Source of the DNA: Ensifer sesbaniae
Lineage (GTDB): Bacteria; Pseudomonadota; Alphaproteobacteria; Rhizobiales; Rhizobiaceae
DNA length: 64,000 nt
Direction of reading: 5' to 3'
NCBI RefSeq assembly: GCF_013283665.1
Contig: NZ_JABEKU010000001.1
Location: forward strand, 2,843,594-2,907,593
The first letter of the stretch is position 1. Every line of letters starts with the position of its first letter. A program made the position numbers and the translations under genes. Below, one piece after another: positions 25,916 through 34,564 of this stretch. The notes under the pieces were generated by a model. That model had not been told where the DNA came from. It saw nothing but the letters and a program-made list of their open reading frames with translations, and ran no database searches.

Positions 25916-26440
25916 ATGCTTTGGTTGATCGCGTTACCGCTGGGTCTTGTCGTTGTGTATCTGGCAACGCGCTTCAGCCGTTTTCGCCAATGGGCGGAAC
26001 CGATCCTCTCGGTTGCCGTGGCAGTCGGCCTGCTCGTCGCCTTCATCATCTGGTTCGGCGATCGCGAGGACCGCAAGCCCGTAGCACCCGAGCCGACCCA
26101 GACGGCACAGCCCGCGAGCCTTACCGCCGCCGACATTGCACTGGATGGATTGACCTTCGAACAAAGCCAGCCGGAACGAAGCTTCCGGCTGCGCGGTACA
26201 GTGACGAACAAGGGTCGGATCCTGCTCGAATATTTCCGTCTCTCCGTCACGCTGGAAGATTGCCCTGGCGACGCCTGCCAGACGATCGGCGACGATGCGG
26301 CCCTGATTCTCGCCCGGGTGCCGGCCGGCCAGAGTCGGCCATTCGAGACCTTCCTCACCTTTCCGAACCGCGAAGGCCAGAGCCTGACGGCGCCGAAATG
26401 GACGACCGAGATCGTCGAGGTCCGCGGCACAAACCGGTGA
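25916..26440 (+). CDS. Membrane protein of unknown function
   Basis: 174 residues from ATG 25916, which has GAGGAGG 6 bp upstream; the GTG at 25901 overlaps that site and is less likely. Two hydrophobic segments (MLWLIALPLGLVVVYLA and ILSVAVAVGLLVAFIIWF) are followed by a periplasmic or cytosolic domain of about 110 residues with beta-type pattern (FRLRGTVTNKGRILLEYFRL, FETFLTFPNREGQSLTAPKW) and two cysteines in LEDCPGDACQ. The pattern 'G-x-V-x-N-x-G' recalls FxLYD/DUF3426-type beta domains, but I cannot name a family. It stands alone. Confidence 0.7.
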   Translation: MLWLIALPLGLVVVYLATRFSRFRQWAEPILSVAVAVGLLVAFIIWFGDREDRKPVAPEPTQTAQPASLTAADIALDGLTFEQSQPERSFRLRGTVTNKGRILLEYFRLSVTLEDCPGDACQTIGDDAALILARVPAGQSRPFETFLTFPNREGQSLTAPKWTTEIVEVRGTNR

Positions 26441-26467
26441 ACAGCGGTTCCGGTGCCCGGAATGCGA

Positions 26468-26511
26468 CACAATTCCGGCGGAAACCACTTTCAGATTTTA
26501 TCAGGAATCGC
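26468..26511 (-). repeat. 44-bp rhizobial palindromic element, diverged copy
   Basis: Read on the minus strand this is GCGATTCC... ending GGAATTGTG, the same length and layout as the copies at 9345 and 9402 but with a mutated arm (GCGATTCC for GCAATTCC) and core. It lies between the membrane-protein gene and the isochorismatase gene. Confidence 0.6.
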
Positions 26512-26558
26512 TTGTGAACAGCGCGCGCTCGGCGATTTCGACAGGAGAGTGGGATATT

Positions 26559-27143
26559 CTAGGCGGCGTCCGCACGGCGTAAGGCTTCGACGAAGGCAAC
26601 CGTCGACGTCACCTCGGCGAACTCGGCGCGCAGGGTCGCGACATGGGCCCGGTGGATGTCCCGGGCAGCGATGATCGTTCCGTCTCCATCCGGCTGATCG
26701 AAGCAGTCGCACGCATCCTCGACGAGGATCATGCGGTAACCGAGATTGGCGCCGACGCGCACCGAGGTGGAGACACACATGTCGGTCGAAATGCCGAAGG
26801 TAACGACTGTATCGACGCCGAGACGTCGAAGCCTGAGGTCGAGATCGGTACCGATGAAGGCCGCGTTGACGCTCTTGGTGACGAGCGGTTCGCCGGCCTG
26901 TGGCTCGAAGCCGGGCCTGAAGGCATTGCCGGCTGCACCGGATCCAAGCGTCGAGCCTGGCATGACGCTGTCGTGGCGGACATGGATCACCGGCCGGCCG
27001 GCCGCGCGCCAGGCGGCAAGCAGGGTGAGACCGTTCCGGTCGATATCGGCGTTCCAGCGGCGCGGCCAGGGGGCACTGTCAAAAGCCTGTTGCATGTCGA
27101 TCGGCAGCAGCACAGCATTGTCGGGCACGACTGGTATTTTCAT
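26559..27143 (-). CDS. Isochorismatase-family cysteine hydrolase
   Basis: 194 residues. The cysteine hydrolase triad is visible: Asp in LLPIDMQQAF (residue about 16), Lys in VTKSVNAAF (about 90), and Cys in GISTDMCVSTSVRVGAN (about 123). The family includes nicotinamidases, carbamoylases and isochorismatases; key side-chain pockets do not let me decide which. It is divergent from an Lrp regulator that has a strong palindrome in the shared promoter, a common arrangement in which the Lrp protein controls the enzyme gene in response to an amino acid or derivative. Confidence 0.87.
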   Translation of the reverse strand: MKIPVVPDNAVLLPIDMQQAFDSAPWPRRWNADIDRNGLTLLAAWRAAGRPVIHVRHDSVMPGSTLGSGAAGNAFRPGFEPQAGEPLVTKSVNAAFIGTDLDLRLRRLGVDTVVTFGISTDMCVSTSVRVGANLGYRMILVEDACDCFDQPDGDGTIIAARDIHRAHVATLRAEFAEVTSTVAFVEALRRADAA

Positions 27144-27186
27144 GGCAAAGCTCCTTCGTTGCGAGAAGGAAGCTATCTGTCCTATC

Positions 27187-27233
27187 GTCCGGTTTCACTG
27201 GACAAGATGGCGCCACACCGGACAATTGTCCGG
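27187..27233. promoter_or_regulatory. Palindromic operator between the hydrolase and Lrp genes
   Basis: CCGGACAATTGTCCGG at 27218-27233 is a perfect 16-bp palindrome 24 bp before the Lrp start. A partial copy with arms GTCC (27187-27190) and GGAC (27200-27203) lies about 30 bp upstream, near the hydrolase start. Two such sites about three helical turns apart fit binding of an oligomeric Lrp/AsnC protein. Confidence 0.6.
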
Positions 27234-27257
27234 ACTTGGCGCAAAAGGAGATACAAT

Positions 27258-27701
27258 TTGACGGAACTCGACGACAAGGATCGGCTGCTGCTGGCAGCGC
27301 TTCGCCAGGATTCGCGCCAGAGCCTGGTAGCGCTCGCCCGTCACGCCGGCCTCTCGCGCAGCGGCGTGCACGAGCGTCTGCGGCGGCTCGAAGCCAAGGG
27401 CGTCGTCGCCGGCTACACGATCCGCCTCGGCGTCGAGGACAAGAACCCGACGGTCAGGGCGCTGGTCGCCATCTCGTTCCAGTCCGGCAAGAACTGCGAC
27501 CATATCGTGCCGCATCTTTCCGCCATGCCGCCTGTCGTCACCTGCTGGTCGCTCGCCGGCGCCACCGACCTGATGGTGCTCGTCGAATGCGCCACGAACG
27601 GCGACCTCGACACGATCCGCCGGCAAATCTCCTTGATCCCGGGCGTCGCCACGGTGCAGACGCACGTGGCGCTCCGGACCCATTTCGACCGGCGGGATTA
27701 G
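27258..27701 (+). CDS. Lrp/AsnC-family transcriptional regulator
   Basis: 147 residues from a TTG at 27258 with AAAAGGAG 7 bp upstream. N-terminal HTH (LDDKDRLLLAALRQDSRQSL, VALARHAGLSRSGVHERLRR) and C-terminal RAM ligand-binding domain (VRALVAISFQSGKNCDHIVP; SLAGATDLMVLVECATNGDL) are complete. It is divergent from the isochorismatase-family gene and almost certainly binds the CCGGACAATTGTCCGG site between them. The effector is unknown. Confidence 0.9.
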   Translation: MTELDDKDRLLLAALRQDSRQSLVALARHAGLSRSGVHERLRRLEAKGVVAGYTIRLGVEDKNPTVRALVAISFQSGKNCDHIVPHLSAMPPVVTCWSLAGATDLMVLVECATNGDLDTIRRQISLIPGVATVQTHVALRTHFDRRD

Positions 27702-27751
27702 GCGACCCCCTCCGCCGGAACCGGAGCGAGGATTGGGCCCCTCGACGAAGC

Positions 27752-29296
27752 TCAGCAGTAGATCTGGAACTTCTCCCGGATCATCAGGTCGATCTCCGGC
27801 GCGATCACCGAGGGTGCGGCTTCCGCCAGAATGCGGTTCTTCTTCTCGATCGCCTTTGCCACCAGATCCGGTCGGCCGATCTCCACCCATTCCTTCGGGC
27901 TCGTGCGGTCGGCGACGGCCGGATAGATGTATTCCGTCTGCATCAGCCCGAGCGTCTGCGGATGGCCGAGATAATGCCCGGGGCCATCGAGGCACACCGA
28001 GCGCATGGTGTCGAGCGAGACCGAATCCTCCGTCACGTCGATGCCGCGGATGCAGCGCTGGACCTGGCCGAGCAGGTCGTCGCCGAGAACGAGCGACTCA
28101 AGGCAGAAGCCGAGCAGCGAGGCATGCATGCCGACGGCCTCATAGACCATGTTGAGGCCCGAGAGCCCGGCCATGACGTTGGAGATCGCCTGCTCCCAGC
28201 CGGCCTGCATGTCCGGCAGCTTCGCGTCGGCAATGCCGGCGGCAGCCCCGCCCGGCAGGCGGTAGAACTGGTGCATCTGCGCGCAGCCGGCCGTCAGCAG
28301 CGCCTGTTCGCCGGAGCCGCCGGACATCGCCCCGGTGCGCAAGTCCGAGACGAAAGGCCAGGTGCCGAAGACCGCCGGGTGCCCCGGCGCCATGGCATTG
28401 ACATAGACGACGCCCGCCAGGCATTCGGCGACCGCCTGCACGATCGCGGTCGCAAGCGGCGCCGGTGCGGTGGCCCCCGCCTGGCCGGCCGAGAGCAGCA
28501 GGATTGGCATGCCGGCGCGGATGCACTTCTCCATGGTGATGCAGCTTTCCTCCGCGAACTTCATCGGCGGAACGACGAAGCAGTTCGAGTTGGAAACGAA
28601 GGGCCGCGCCCGCCATTTGTCCTCGCCGCCGGCGATCATGTGAATGAGATCGAAGCAGCCATCGACATGCGATGGATCGGAGAAACTCGTGCCGACATGT
28701 TTCGTCGTTCCGGCGCAGCAGGCATAGAGCGTGTTGACGTCCATCAGGAAGTTGTCGGCCACATCCCGGCAAACCATGGCGCGCTGGAAGAAGTGCACGT
28801 TGTCGAGGTGATGCACGAGTTGCGCCGCGTTCAACAGGTCCTTGGCGGTGGATTCCCGATACTCGCGCTTCTCGACGTCGACGATATGCACCGCCGCACC
28901 CGCCGTGCCGTAATAGACGCGCGTGCCACTGAGCTCGAGATCCTGCTTCGGGTCGCGGGCATAGAGCGTGATGTCGCGCGCGGCGATCGAAAGCATGTCC
29001 TCGACCAGCGCGCGCGGAAAGCGGATGCGCCCGTCATCGCCGAGGATGGCGCCGGCGCCGGTCATGATCTCGATGCCCGATTTCGGTGCATTGGCAAGGC
29101 CGATCTGCTCCAGCGCGTCGAGGGCTGCCTCATGGATGCGTCTCACGCCGGCTTCCGTCAGTGGCTTGTACTGGCCGCCGGAAAGACCAGGACGAACCGG
29201 CCGGATGTTTTCGGCAAGTGGCGCGGCGCGCAGCGCCACCCGCGCCGCCCGCCCCCCGGACCGTCTCGAAGCCACAACTGCGCAATCGTCAGCCAT
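27752..29296 (-). CDS. Trimethylamine methyltransferase (MttB) family protein, non-pyrrolysine type
   Basis: 514 residues, MttB superfamily (LTEAGVRRIHEAALDALEQI near the start; DLELSGTRVYYGTAGAAVHI; LPGGAAAGIADAKLPD). True trimethylamine MttB has an in-frame amber codon for pyrrolysine; here the frame has none, placing it with the non-Pyl group, of which MtgB moves a methyl group from glycine betaine to a corrinoid protein. No corrinoid protein gene is adjacent. The neighbouring dimethylglycine/sarcosine-type dehydrogenases on the same strand suggest a methylamine or betaine pathway. Of the three consecutive ATGs, 29296 sits best behind GGGAG. Confidence 0.85.
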   Translation of the reverse strand: MADDCAVVASRRSGGRAARVALRAAPLAENIRPVRPGLSGGQYKPLTEAGVRRIHEAALDALEQIGLANAPKSGIEIMTGAGAILGDDGRIRFPRALVEDMLSIAARDITLYARDPKQDLELSGTRVYYGTAGAAVHIVDVEKREYRESTAKDLLNAAQLVHHLDNVHFFQRAMVCRDVADNFLMDVNTLYACCAGTTKHVGTSFSDPSHVDGCFDLIHMIAGGEDKWRARPFVSNSNCFVVPPMKFAEESCITMEKCIRAGMPILLLSAGQAGATAPAPLATAIVQAVAECLAGVVYVNAMAPGHPAVFGTWPFVSDLRTGAMSGGSGEQALLTAGCAQMHQFYRLPGGAAAGIADAKLPDMQAGWEQAISNVMAGLSGLNMVYEAVGMHASLLGFCLESLVLGDDLLGQVQRCIRGIDVTEDSVSLDTMRSVCLDGPGHYLGHPQTLGLMQTEYIYPAVADRTSPKEWVEIGRPDLVAKAIEKKNRILAEAAPSVIAPEIDLMIREKFQIYC

Positions 29297-29328
29297 CATC
29301 ATCTCCCAATGGGGCGGGTGTGTTTTTC

Positions 29329-29530
29329 GCCCCTCATCCGCCTGCCGGCACCTTCTCCCCGTTTTGACGGGGAGAAGCGATTTGCCGCTCCCGCTCATCC
29401 CCTCTTCACCACTCAGGGAAAGAGCCCGTTATTCATTCAGATTGCCGCCTTGCCGTCCGGGTGGGCGGCCGACCCCGCGTCTCCTTCTCCCCGCCCGCGG
29501 GGAGAAGGTGGTCGGCAGGCCGGATGAGGG
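29329..29530. repeat. Pair of REP-like hairpin elements upstream of the MttB-family gene
   Basis: 29329-29377 (GCCCCTCATCCGCCTGCCGG then CTTCTCCCCG/CGGGGAGAAG) and 29481-29530 (CCTTCTCCCCG/CGGGGAGAAGG then GGCAGGCCGGATGAGGG) are inverted relative to each other. They belong to the same family as 18642-18788 and fill the gap between the FAD-GcvT gene and the MttB-family gene. The intervening 100 bp (29378-29480) holds nothing recognisable. Confidence 0.75.
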
Positions 29531-29548
29531 CAGCCACAAACTCTCGTC

Positions 29549-31996
29549 CTACATCCGCACCCGTTCCGCCCGCGGGTCGTACATCGGTTTCAGCGACGCC
29601 TCCGCCTTCACCCGCGTTCCGGCGATCTCGATCTCGAAGCGCGAACCGAGCACGTCGTCTGCGCTCTCGCCTTCCGAAGGCACGTAGCCGAGGCCGATCG
29701 CGCCGCCGAGGTGGTGGCCGTAGTTGCCTGAGGTGATCGTGCCGACGATCTTGCCGTCGCGAACGATCGCCTCGTTGTGAAAAAGAAGCGGCTCCGGATC
29801 GGCCAGCCGGAACTGCACCAGCCGCCGCGACAGCCCGCGATTGTGCTTGGCGAGCACCGCTTCGCGGCCGATGAAATCACCCTTGTCGGCTTTGACCGCG
29901 AAGCCGAGCCCGGCCTCGAGCACATGATCCTCGTCGGTGATGTCGTGACCGAAATGGCGGAAGGCCTTCTCGATCCGGCAGCTATCCAGCGTATGGATAC
30001 CGCAGAGCTTCAGCCCCAGCCCCTCGCCCGCCGCTTCCAGCGCCTCGAAGACATGCGCCGTCTGGTCGGTCGAGACATAGAGCTCCCAACCGAGTTCGCC
30101 GACATAGGTGACGCGGTGCGCCCGGGCCAGCCCCATGCCGACCTCGATCTCGCGCGCCGTGCCGAAGGGATGGGCGGCATTCCCGAAATCGTTGGGGCTG
30201 ACCTTCTGCATCAGTTCGCGCGCCTTCGGCCCCATGACGCAGAGCACGCTTTCGCCGGCGCTGACATCGGTGATCACCACGAACTCATCAGTGAGATGCT
30301 TGCGCAGCCAGGCAAGGTCGCGCTGCAAGGTGGCGCCGGGCACGACCAGCAGGAAGGCGGTTTCCGAAAGGCGCGTCACCGTCAGGTCGCTCTCGATGCC
30401 GCCGCGGGCGTTCAGCATCTGGGTATAGACGATCCGGCCGGGCTCGACATTCATCTCGTTGGCGCAGAGCCGCTGCAGGAACGAAAGCGCATCGCGCCCC
30501 TCCACCCGGATCTTGCCGAAGGAGGTCATGTCGAATAGGCCGACGCCATTGCGAACGGCGAGATGCTCGGCCTTCTGGTTCTCGAACCAGTTCTGCCGTT
30601 TCCACGAATATCGGTACTCGCGCTCCTGGCCTTCTTTCGCAAACCAGTTGGCCCGCTCCCAGCCGGCCACTTCGCCGAAGACGGCACCGCGGGCCTTCAG
30701 GTGCTCATGCAGCGGCGAACGCCGCACGCCGCGGGCCGTCGCCATCTGGCGATAGGGGAAATGGTCGGCATAGAGCAGGCCGAGCGTTTCCGAGATCCGA
30801 TCCCTAAGGTAAGCGCGGTTCTTCTGGAATGGCTGCGCCCGGCGGATATCCACCTCCCAGAGATCGAAGGGCGGCTCGCCGTCGTTCATCCATTCAGCCA
30901 GCGCCATGCCGGCGCCGCCGGAGGAAACGATGCCAATCGAATTGTAGCCGGCCGCCACCCAGTAGCCCTTCACCTCAGGTGCCTCGCCGAGATAGTAGCG
31001 GTCGTCGGGGGTGAAGCTCTCCGGGCCGTTGAAGAAGGTATGGATGCCCGCCGTTTCCAGCATCGGCATGCGGTTGACCGCCATCTCCAGAATCGGCGCG
31101 AAGTGGTCGAAATCGTCAGGCAACTGGTCGAAGCAGAAGTCTTCGCGGATGCCCTCCATGCCCCACGGCTTGGCCTTCAGCTCAAAGGCACCGACCAGCA
31201 TCTTGCCGGCATCCTCCTTGTAATAGGTGCACTCGTCCGGCACGCGCAGCACCGGCAGGCGCGTGAGGTTCGGGATCGCCTCGGTGACGATGTAGAAATG
31301 CTCGCAGGCGTGCAGCGGCACCGTGACGCCCGATTGCCGCGCGAACTCCCGTCCCCACATGCCGGCGCAGTTGACGACATGATCGGTCTCGATCGTATAG
31401 GTCTCGCCGTTCTGCTCGCAGGTAACGCCGGTCACCCGGCCATCCTTCTTCAGAACGGACGTCACCTTGACGCCTTCGATGATGGTCGCGCCGTTCTGGC
31501 GGGCACCCTTGGCCAGCGCCATGGCAATGTTGGCCGGGTCGCACTGGCCGTCGAGCGGCAGATGCACCGCCGCCTTCACATCAGACGTATTGAGGTGCGG
31601 ATACATCGCCTTCACCTCGTCGGGCGTGATCTGGCGCACATCGACATTGAAGGCGCGCGCCAGCGAGGCCTGGCGATAGATCTCCTCCTTGCGTTCCTCC
31701 GTCAGCGCCACGGTGATCGAACCGTTCTGGCGCATGCCGGTGGAAATGCCGGTTTCGGCCTCGAGCTTGACGTAGAGGTCGGCCGAGTATTTCGCCAGCC
31801 GCGTCATGTTCTGCGAGGCGCGAAGCTGGCCGATCAGGCCGGCCGCATGCCAGGTCGTGCCCGAGGTCAGTTGCTTGCGCTCCAAGAGCACCACGTCGGT
31901 CCAGCCGAGCTTGGCCAGATGATAGGCGACCGAGCAGCCGGAAACGCCGCCGCCGATGATGACCGCACGAGCTTTCGAGGGAATGGGCTTCGTCAT
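29549..31996 (-). CDS. FAD-dependent oxidoreductase with GcvT domain (dimethylglycine/sarcosine dehydrogenase type), second copy
   Basis: 815 residues. Residues 1-45 are the FAD-binding Rossmann motif (AVIIGGGVSGCSVAYHLAKL) and a DAO fold extends to about 400; the TTWHAAGLIG stretch is the flavin-linkage region of the dimethylglycine/sarcosine dehydrogenase family. The C-terminal half is a folate-binding GcvT domain (GVGLFDMTSFGKIRVEGRDA, VTYVGELGWELYVSTDQ). Such enzymes oxidatively demethylate a methylated amine and pass the C1 unit to tetrahydrofolate. The start overlaps the upstream paralogue by ATGA. Substrate could be dimethylglycine, sarcosine or a related amine. Confidence 0.9.
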   Translation of the reverse strand: MTKPIPSKARAVIIGGGVSGCSVAYHLAKLGWTDVVLLERKQLTSGTTWHAAGLIGQLRASQNMTRLAKYSADLYVKLEAETGISTGMRQNGSITVALTEERKEEIYRQASLARAFNVDVRQITPDEVKAMYPHLNTSDVKAAVHLPLDGQCDPANIAMALAKGARQNGATIIEGVKVTSVLKKDGRVTGVTCEQNGETYTIETDHVVNCAGMWGREFARQSGVTVPLHACEHFYIVTEAIPNLTRLPVLRVPDECTYYKEDAGKMLVGAFELKAKPWGMEGIREDFCFDQLPDDFDHFAPILEMAVNRMPMLETAGIHTFFNGPESFTPDDRYYLGEAPEVKGYWVAAGYNSIGIVSSGGAGMALAEWMNDGEPPFDLWEVDIRRAQPFQKNRAYLRDRISETLGLLYADHFPYRQMATARGVRRSPLHEHLKARGAVFGEVAGWERANWFAKEGQEREYRYSWKRQNWFENQKAEHLAVRNGVGLFDMTSFGKIRVEGRDALSFLQRLCANEMNVEPGRIVYTQMLNARGGIESDLTVTRLSETAFLLVVPGATLQRDLAWLRKHLTDEFVVITDVSAGESVLCVMGPKARELMQKVSPNDFGNAAHPFGTAREIEVGMGLARAHRVTYVGELGWELYVSTDQTAHVFEALEAAGEGLGLKLCGIHTLDSCRIEKAFRHFGHDITDEDHVLEAGLGFAVKADKGDFIGREAVLAKHNRGLSRRLVQFRLADPEPLLFHNEAIVRDGKIVGTITSGNYGHHLGGAIGLGYVPSEGESADDVLGSRFEIEIAGTRVKAEASLKPMYDPRAERVRM

Positions 31997-34440
31997 GCGC
32001 GCAGTCTTTCGTTGGAGGGATCCCAGAGCGGCTGATCCGCCTCGACCGTCGCCTTGAAACGGTCGCCGAAGATCTCGACCTCGATCTCCGTACCGGGCAC
32101 GGCGAGATCGGCGCGCAGCATGCCGAGCGCGATCGACTTGCCAACGCGGTACCCCCAGTTGCCGGAGGTGGTCTCGCCGACCACCTGGCCGTCGGACCAG
32201 AGCGTCGACATGTAAGGCGCATCGCAGCCGTCGGCGGCAACCGTCAACATCACGAAGCGTTTGGAAACCCCCTGCTGTTTCTCGCGCTCCAGCGCCGCCT
32301 TGCCCTTGAAGCCCGGCTTCGACCAGTCGACGAAACGCTCGAGCCCGCCCTGCAGGACGGTGTAGTCGGTCGAAAGATCCCCCTTCCAGGCACGGTAGCC
32401 CTTCTCGATGCGCAGGCTGTCGAGCGCCTCCATGCCGAAGGGCCTGAGCCCGTGTTTCCGCCCGGCCGCCCACACCTCGTCGAAGATCGGGGCCGTATCC
32501 TCCACCTTCGTATGGATCTCCCAACCGAGTTCGCCGGCGAAGGAGACGCGCACGAGCTGGCAATAGCGCCCGGCGATCTCAGCCGTCTGATGCGTGAGCC
32601 AGCCCTTGGCAAGATCGGCGTCGCTGACTTCGGCGAGGATGGCGCGCGACTTCGGGCCGGTGAGGATCTGGCAGGAGAAGGACTTCGTCACGTCGTCGAT
32701 GGCGAAGGCGGCATTGGCCGGTCGGTGCTTCATCAGCCACTCGAAATCATGCCATTGCGCCGTCGCCGCGGTGATCAGGAAGAAGAAGTCCTCGTCGATC
32801 ATCATCACAGACATCTCGGTGACGATCCGGCCCTTGTCGTCGGCGAAATAGGCAAGACCGATGCGCCCGGGCTTCGGCACGCGACCGGTGATGAGGCTCG
32901 AAAGCCAGGCGGTCGCCCCCTCGCCCTTTACCCGGAAGCGCGAGAAGCCCGGCAGGTCGAGAATGCCGGCCGCATCGCGCACGGCCAGGCACTCCTCCTC
33001 GATGCGCTTGGCCCAGGGCCCTTCGCGCCCCCAGGTCTGCGTCGCACCTTCAGAGGTATCGTCTCCGGGCTTGGCGTACCACATGGCGCGTTCCCAGCCG
33101 TTATAGGGCTTGAACTGGGCGCCGAGCGCGGCGATCCGGTCGTGGATCGGCGAGAGTTTCTTGTCGCGCCCGGCCGGCCAGTAATGCTTCGGGAAATGCA
33201 TCGCATATTCGTGGCCGTAGATTTCCATGCCCTTGGCGATGCAATAGTCCTGGTCGGTATAGTCGGTGTAGCGGCGCGGATCACAGGACCACATGTCCCA
33301 TTCGGTCTGGCCCTCGGTGATCCATTCGGCCAGCACCTTGCCGGCGCCGCCCGCCTGGCAGATGCCGAAGGTGAAGACGCAGGCCTCGAACGCGTTCGGC
33401 ACGCCCGGCATCGGGCCGATCAGCGGGTTGCCGTCGGGCGCATAGGGGATCGGGCCGTTGATGATGCGCGAGAGCCCCGCCGTGCCAAGGATCGGCACGC
33501 GCTCGACCGCGTCGTTCAGGTACCATTCCAGCCGGTCGAGGTCGTCGGGGAAGAGCTGGAAGGAGAAATCCTCCGGCATCGGATCGTCGGGCGTCACCCA
33601 ATGGGCGCGGCAGTTGCGCTCATAGGGGCCGAGGTTCATGCCGTTCTTCTCCTGGCGGAGATAGTAGGAGCTGTCGACGTCACGCAAGAGCGGCAGCTTG
33701 TGCCCGACCTCCTTCGACCAGGCGGCAAGCTCCGGGATCTCGTCGAACAGGATATACTGATGGCTCATCACCATCATCGGCACGTCGCGGCCGAACATCT
33801 TGCCGACCTCGCGGGCATAATAGCCGGCGGCGTTGACGACATATTCTGAGCGAATCTCGCCCTGAGGCGTCGAAATCACCCACTCGTTGTTTTCGCGCCG
33901 CGCCCCGGTCACCGGACAGAAGCGGATGATCTTCGCACCCATGTCGCGCGCGCCCTTGGCCAGCGCCTGCGTCAGCTGCGCCGGATCGATGTCGCCGTCA
34001 TAGGGATCATAGAGCGCGCCGGTTAGCTCGTGCGTTTCGAGGAACGGGTAGCGGGCGCGCATCTCGTCGGGCGAGAGGATGTCGAGATCCATGCCCTGAT
34101 AACGCCCCATGCCGACGACGCGCTTGAACTCCTGCAGCCTCTCCTTGGAGTGGCCGAGCCGGATCGAGCCGGTGACGTGATAGTTCATCGGGTAATCGAC
34201 GAGCGCGCCAAGGTCGCGATAGAGCGAGGCCGAATAGCGCTGCATGTTCATGATCGACCAGGAGGACGAGAAGGTCGGCACGTTGCCGGCCGCATGCCAG
34301 GTGGAACCCGCCGTCAACTCGTTCTTTTCCAGAAGCACGCAATCGGTCCAGCCCGCCTTGGCGAGATGGTAGAGCGAGGAAGCGCCCACCGCTCCCCCGC
34401 CGATGATCACGACACGCGCGTGCGACGGCAAATTCGACAT
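31993..34440 (-). CDS. FAD-dependent oxidoreductase with GcvT domain (dimethylglycine/sarcosine dehydrogenase type), first copy
   Basis: Also exactly 815 residues and the same architecture as the downstream copy: Rossmann motif VVIIGGGAVGASSLYHLAKA, STWHAAGNVPTF, then GcvT (LDLPGFSRFRVKGEGATAWL, VSFAGELGWEIHTKVEDTAP). The two share layout but differ enough in sequence to have different substrates. GAGGGAA precedes the start. With the downstream copy and the MttB-family gene it forms a minus-strand cluster, divergent from the LysR gene at 34565. A reasonable inference is stepwise demethylation of a betaine-derived amine, each step feeding methylene-tetrahydrofolate. Confidence 0.9.
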   Translation of the reverse strand: MSNLPSHARVVIIGGGAVGASSLYHLAKAGWTDCVLLEKNELTAGSTWHAAGNVPTFSSSWSIMNMQRYSASLYRDLGALVDYPMNYHVTGSIRLGHSKERLQEFKRVVGMGRYQGMDLDILSPDEMRARYPFLETHELTGALYDPYDGDIDPAQLTQALAKGARDMGAKIIRFCPVTGARRENNEWVISTPQGEIRSEYVVNAAGYYAREVGKMFGRDVPMMVMSHQYILFDEIPELAAWSKEVGHKLPLLRDVDSSYYLRQEKNGMNLGPYERNCRAHWVTPDDPMPEDFSFQLFPDDLDRLEWYLNDAVERVPILGTAGLSRIINGPIPYAPDGNPLIGPMPGVPNAFEACVFTFGICQAGGAGKVLAEWITEGQTEWDMWSCDPRRYTDYTDQDYCIAKGMEIYGHEYAMHFPKHYWPAGRDKKLSPIHDRIAALGAQFKPYNGWERAMWYAKPGDDTSEGATQTWGREGPWAKRIEEECLAVRDAAGILDLPGFSRFRVKGEGATAWLSSLITGRVPKPGRIGLAYFADDKGRIVTEMSVMMIDEDFFFLITAATAQWHDFEWLMKHRPANAAFAIDDVTKSFSCQILTGPKSRAILAEVSDADLAKGWLTHQTAEIAGRYCQLVRVSFAGELGWEIHTKVEDTAPIFDEVWAAGRKHGLRPFGMEALDSLRIEKGYRAWKGDLSTDYTVLQGGLERFVDWSKPGFKGKAALEREKQQGVSKRFVMLTVAADGCDAPYMSTLWSDGQVVGETTSGNWGYRVGKSIALGMLRADLAVPGTEIEVEIFGDRFKATVEADQPLWDPSNERLRA

Positions 34441-34564
34441 CAACTGTTCCCTCGTTTTGGCGGAATTCTTGCCGGTGAAGCGAGGCGTCATCAAGCGAAG
34501 GAAACAGGCTTTATTGATCGACGAATTCGATTAGATTGGAGCGGCTGCAATCGGGGAGAATGGC

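Noticed and set aside
27236-29527. Very long plus-strand open frame of 763 codons
   Set aside because: It is the antisense of the Lrp and MttB-family genes, rich in Arg and His as high-GC shadows are; the genes on the other frame or strand have clear family motifs.
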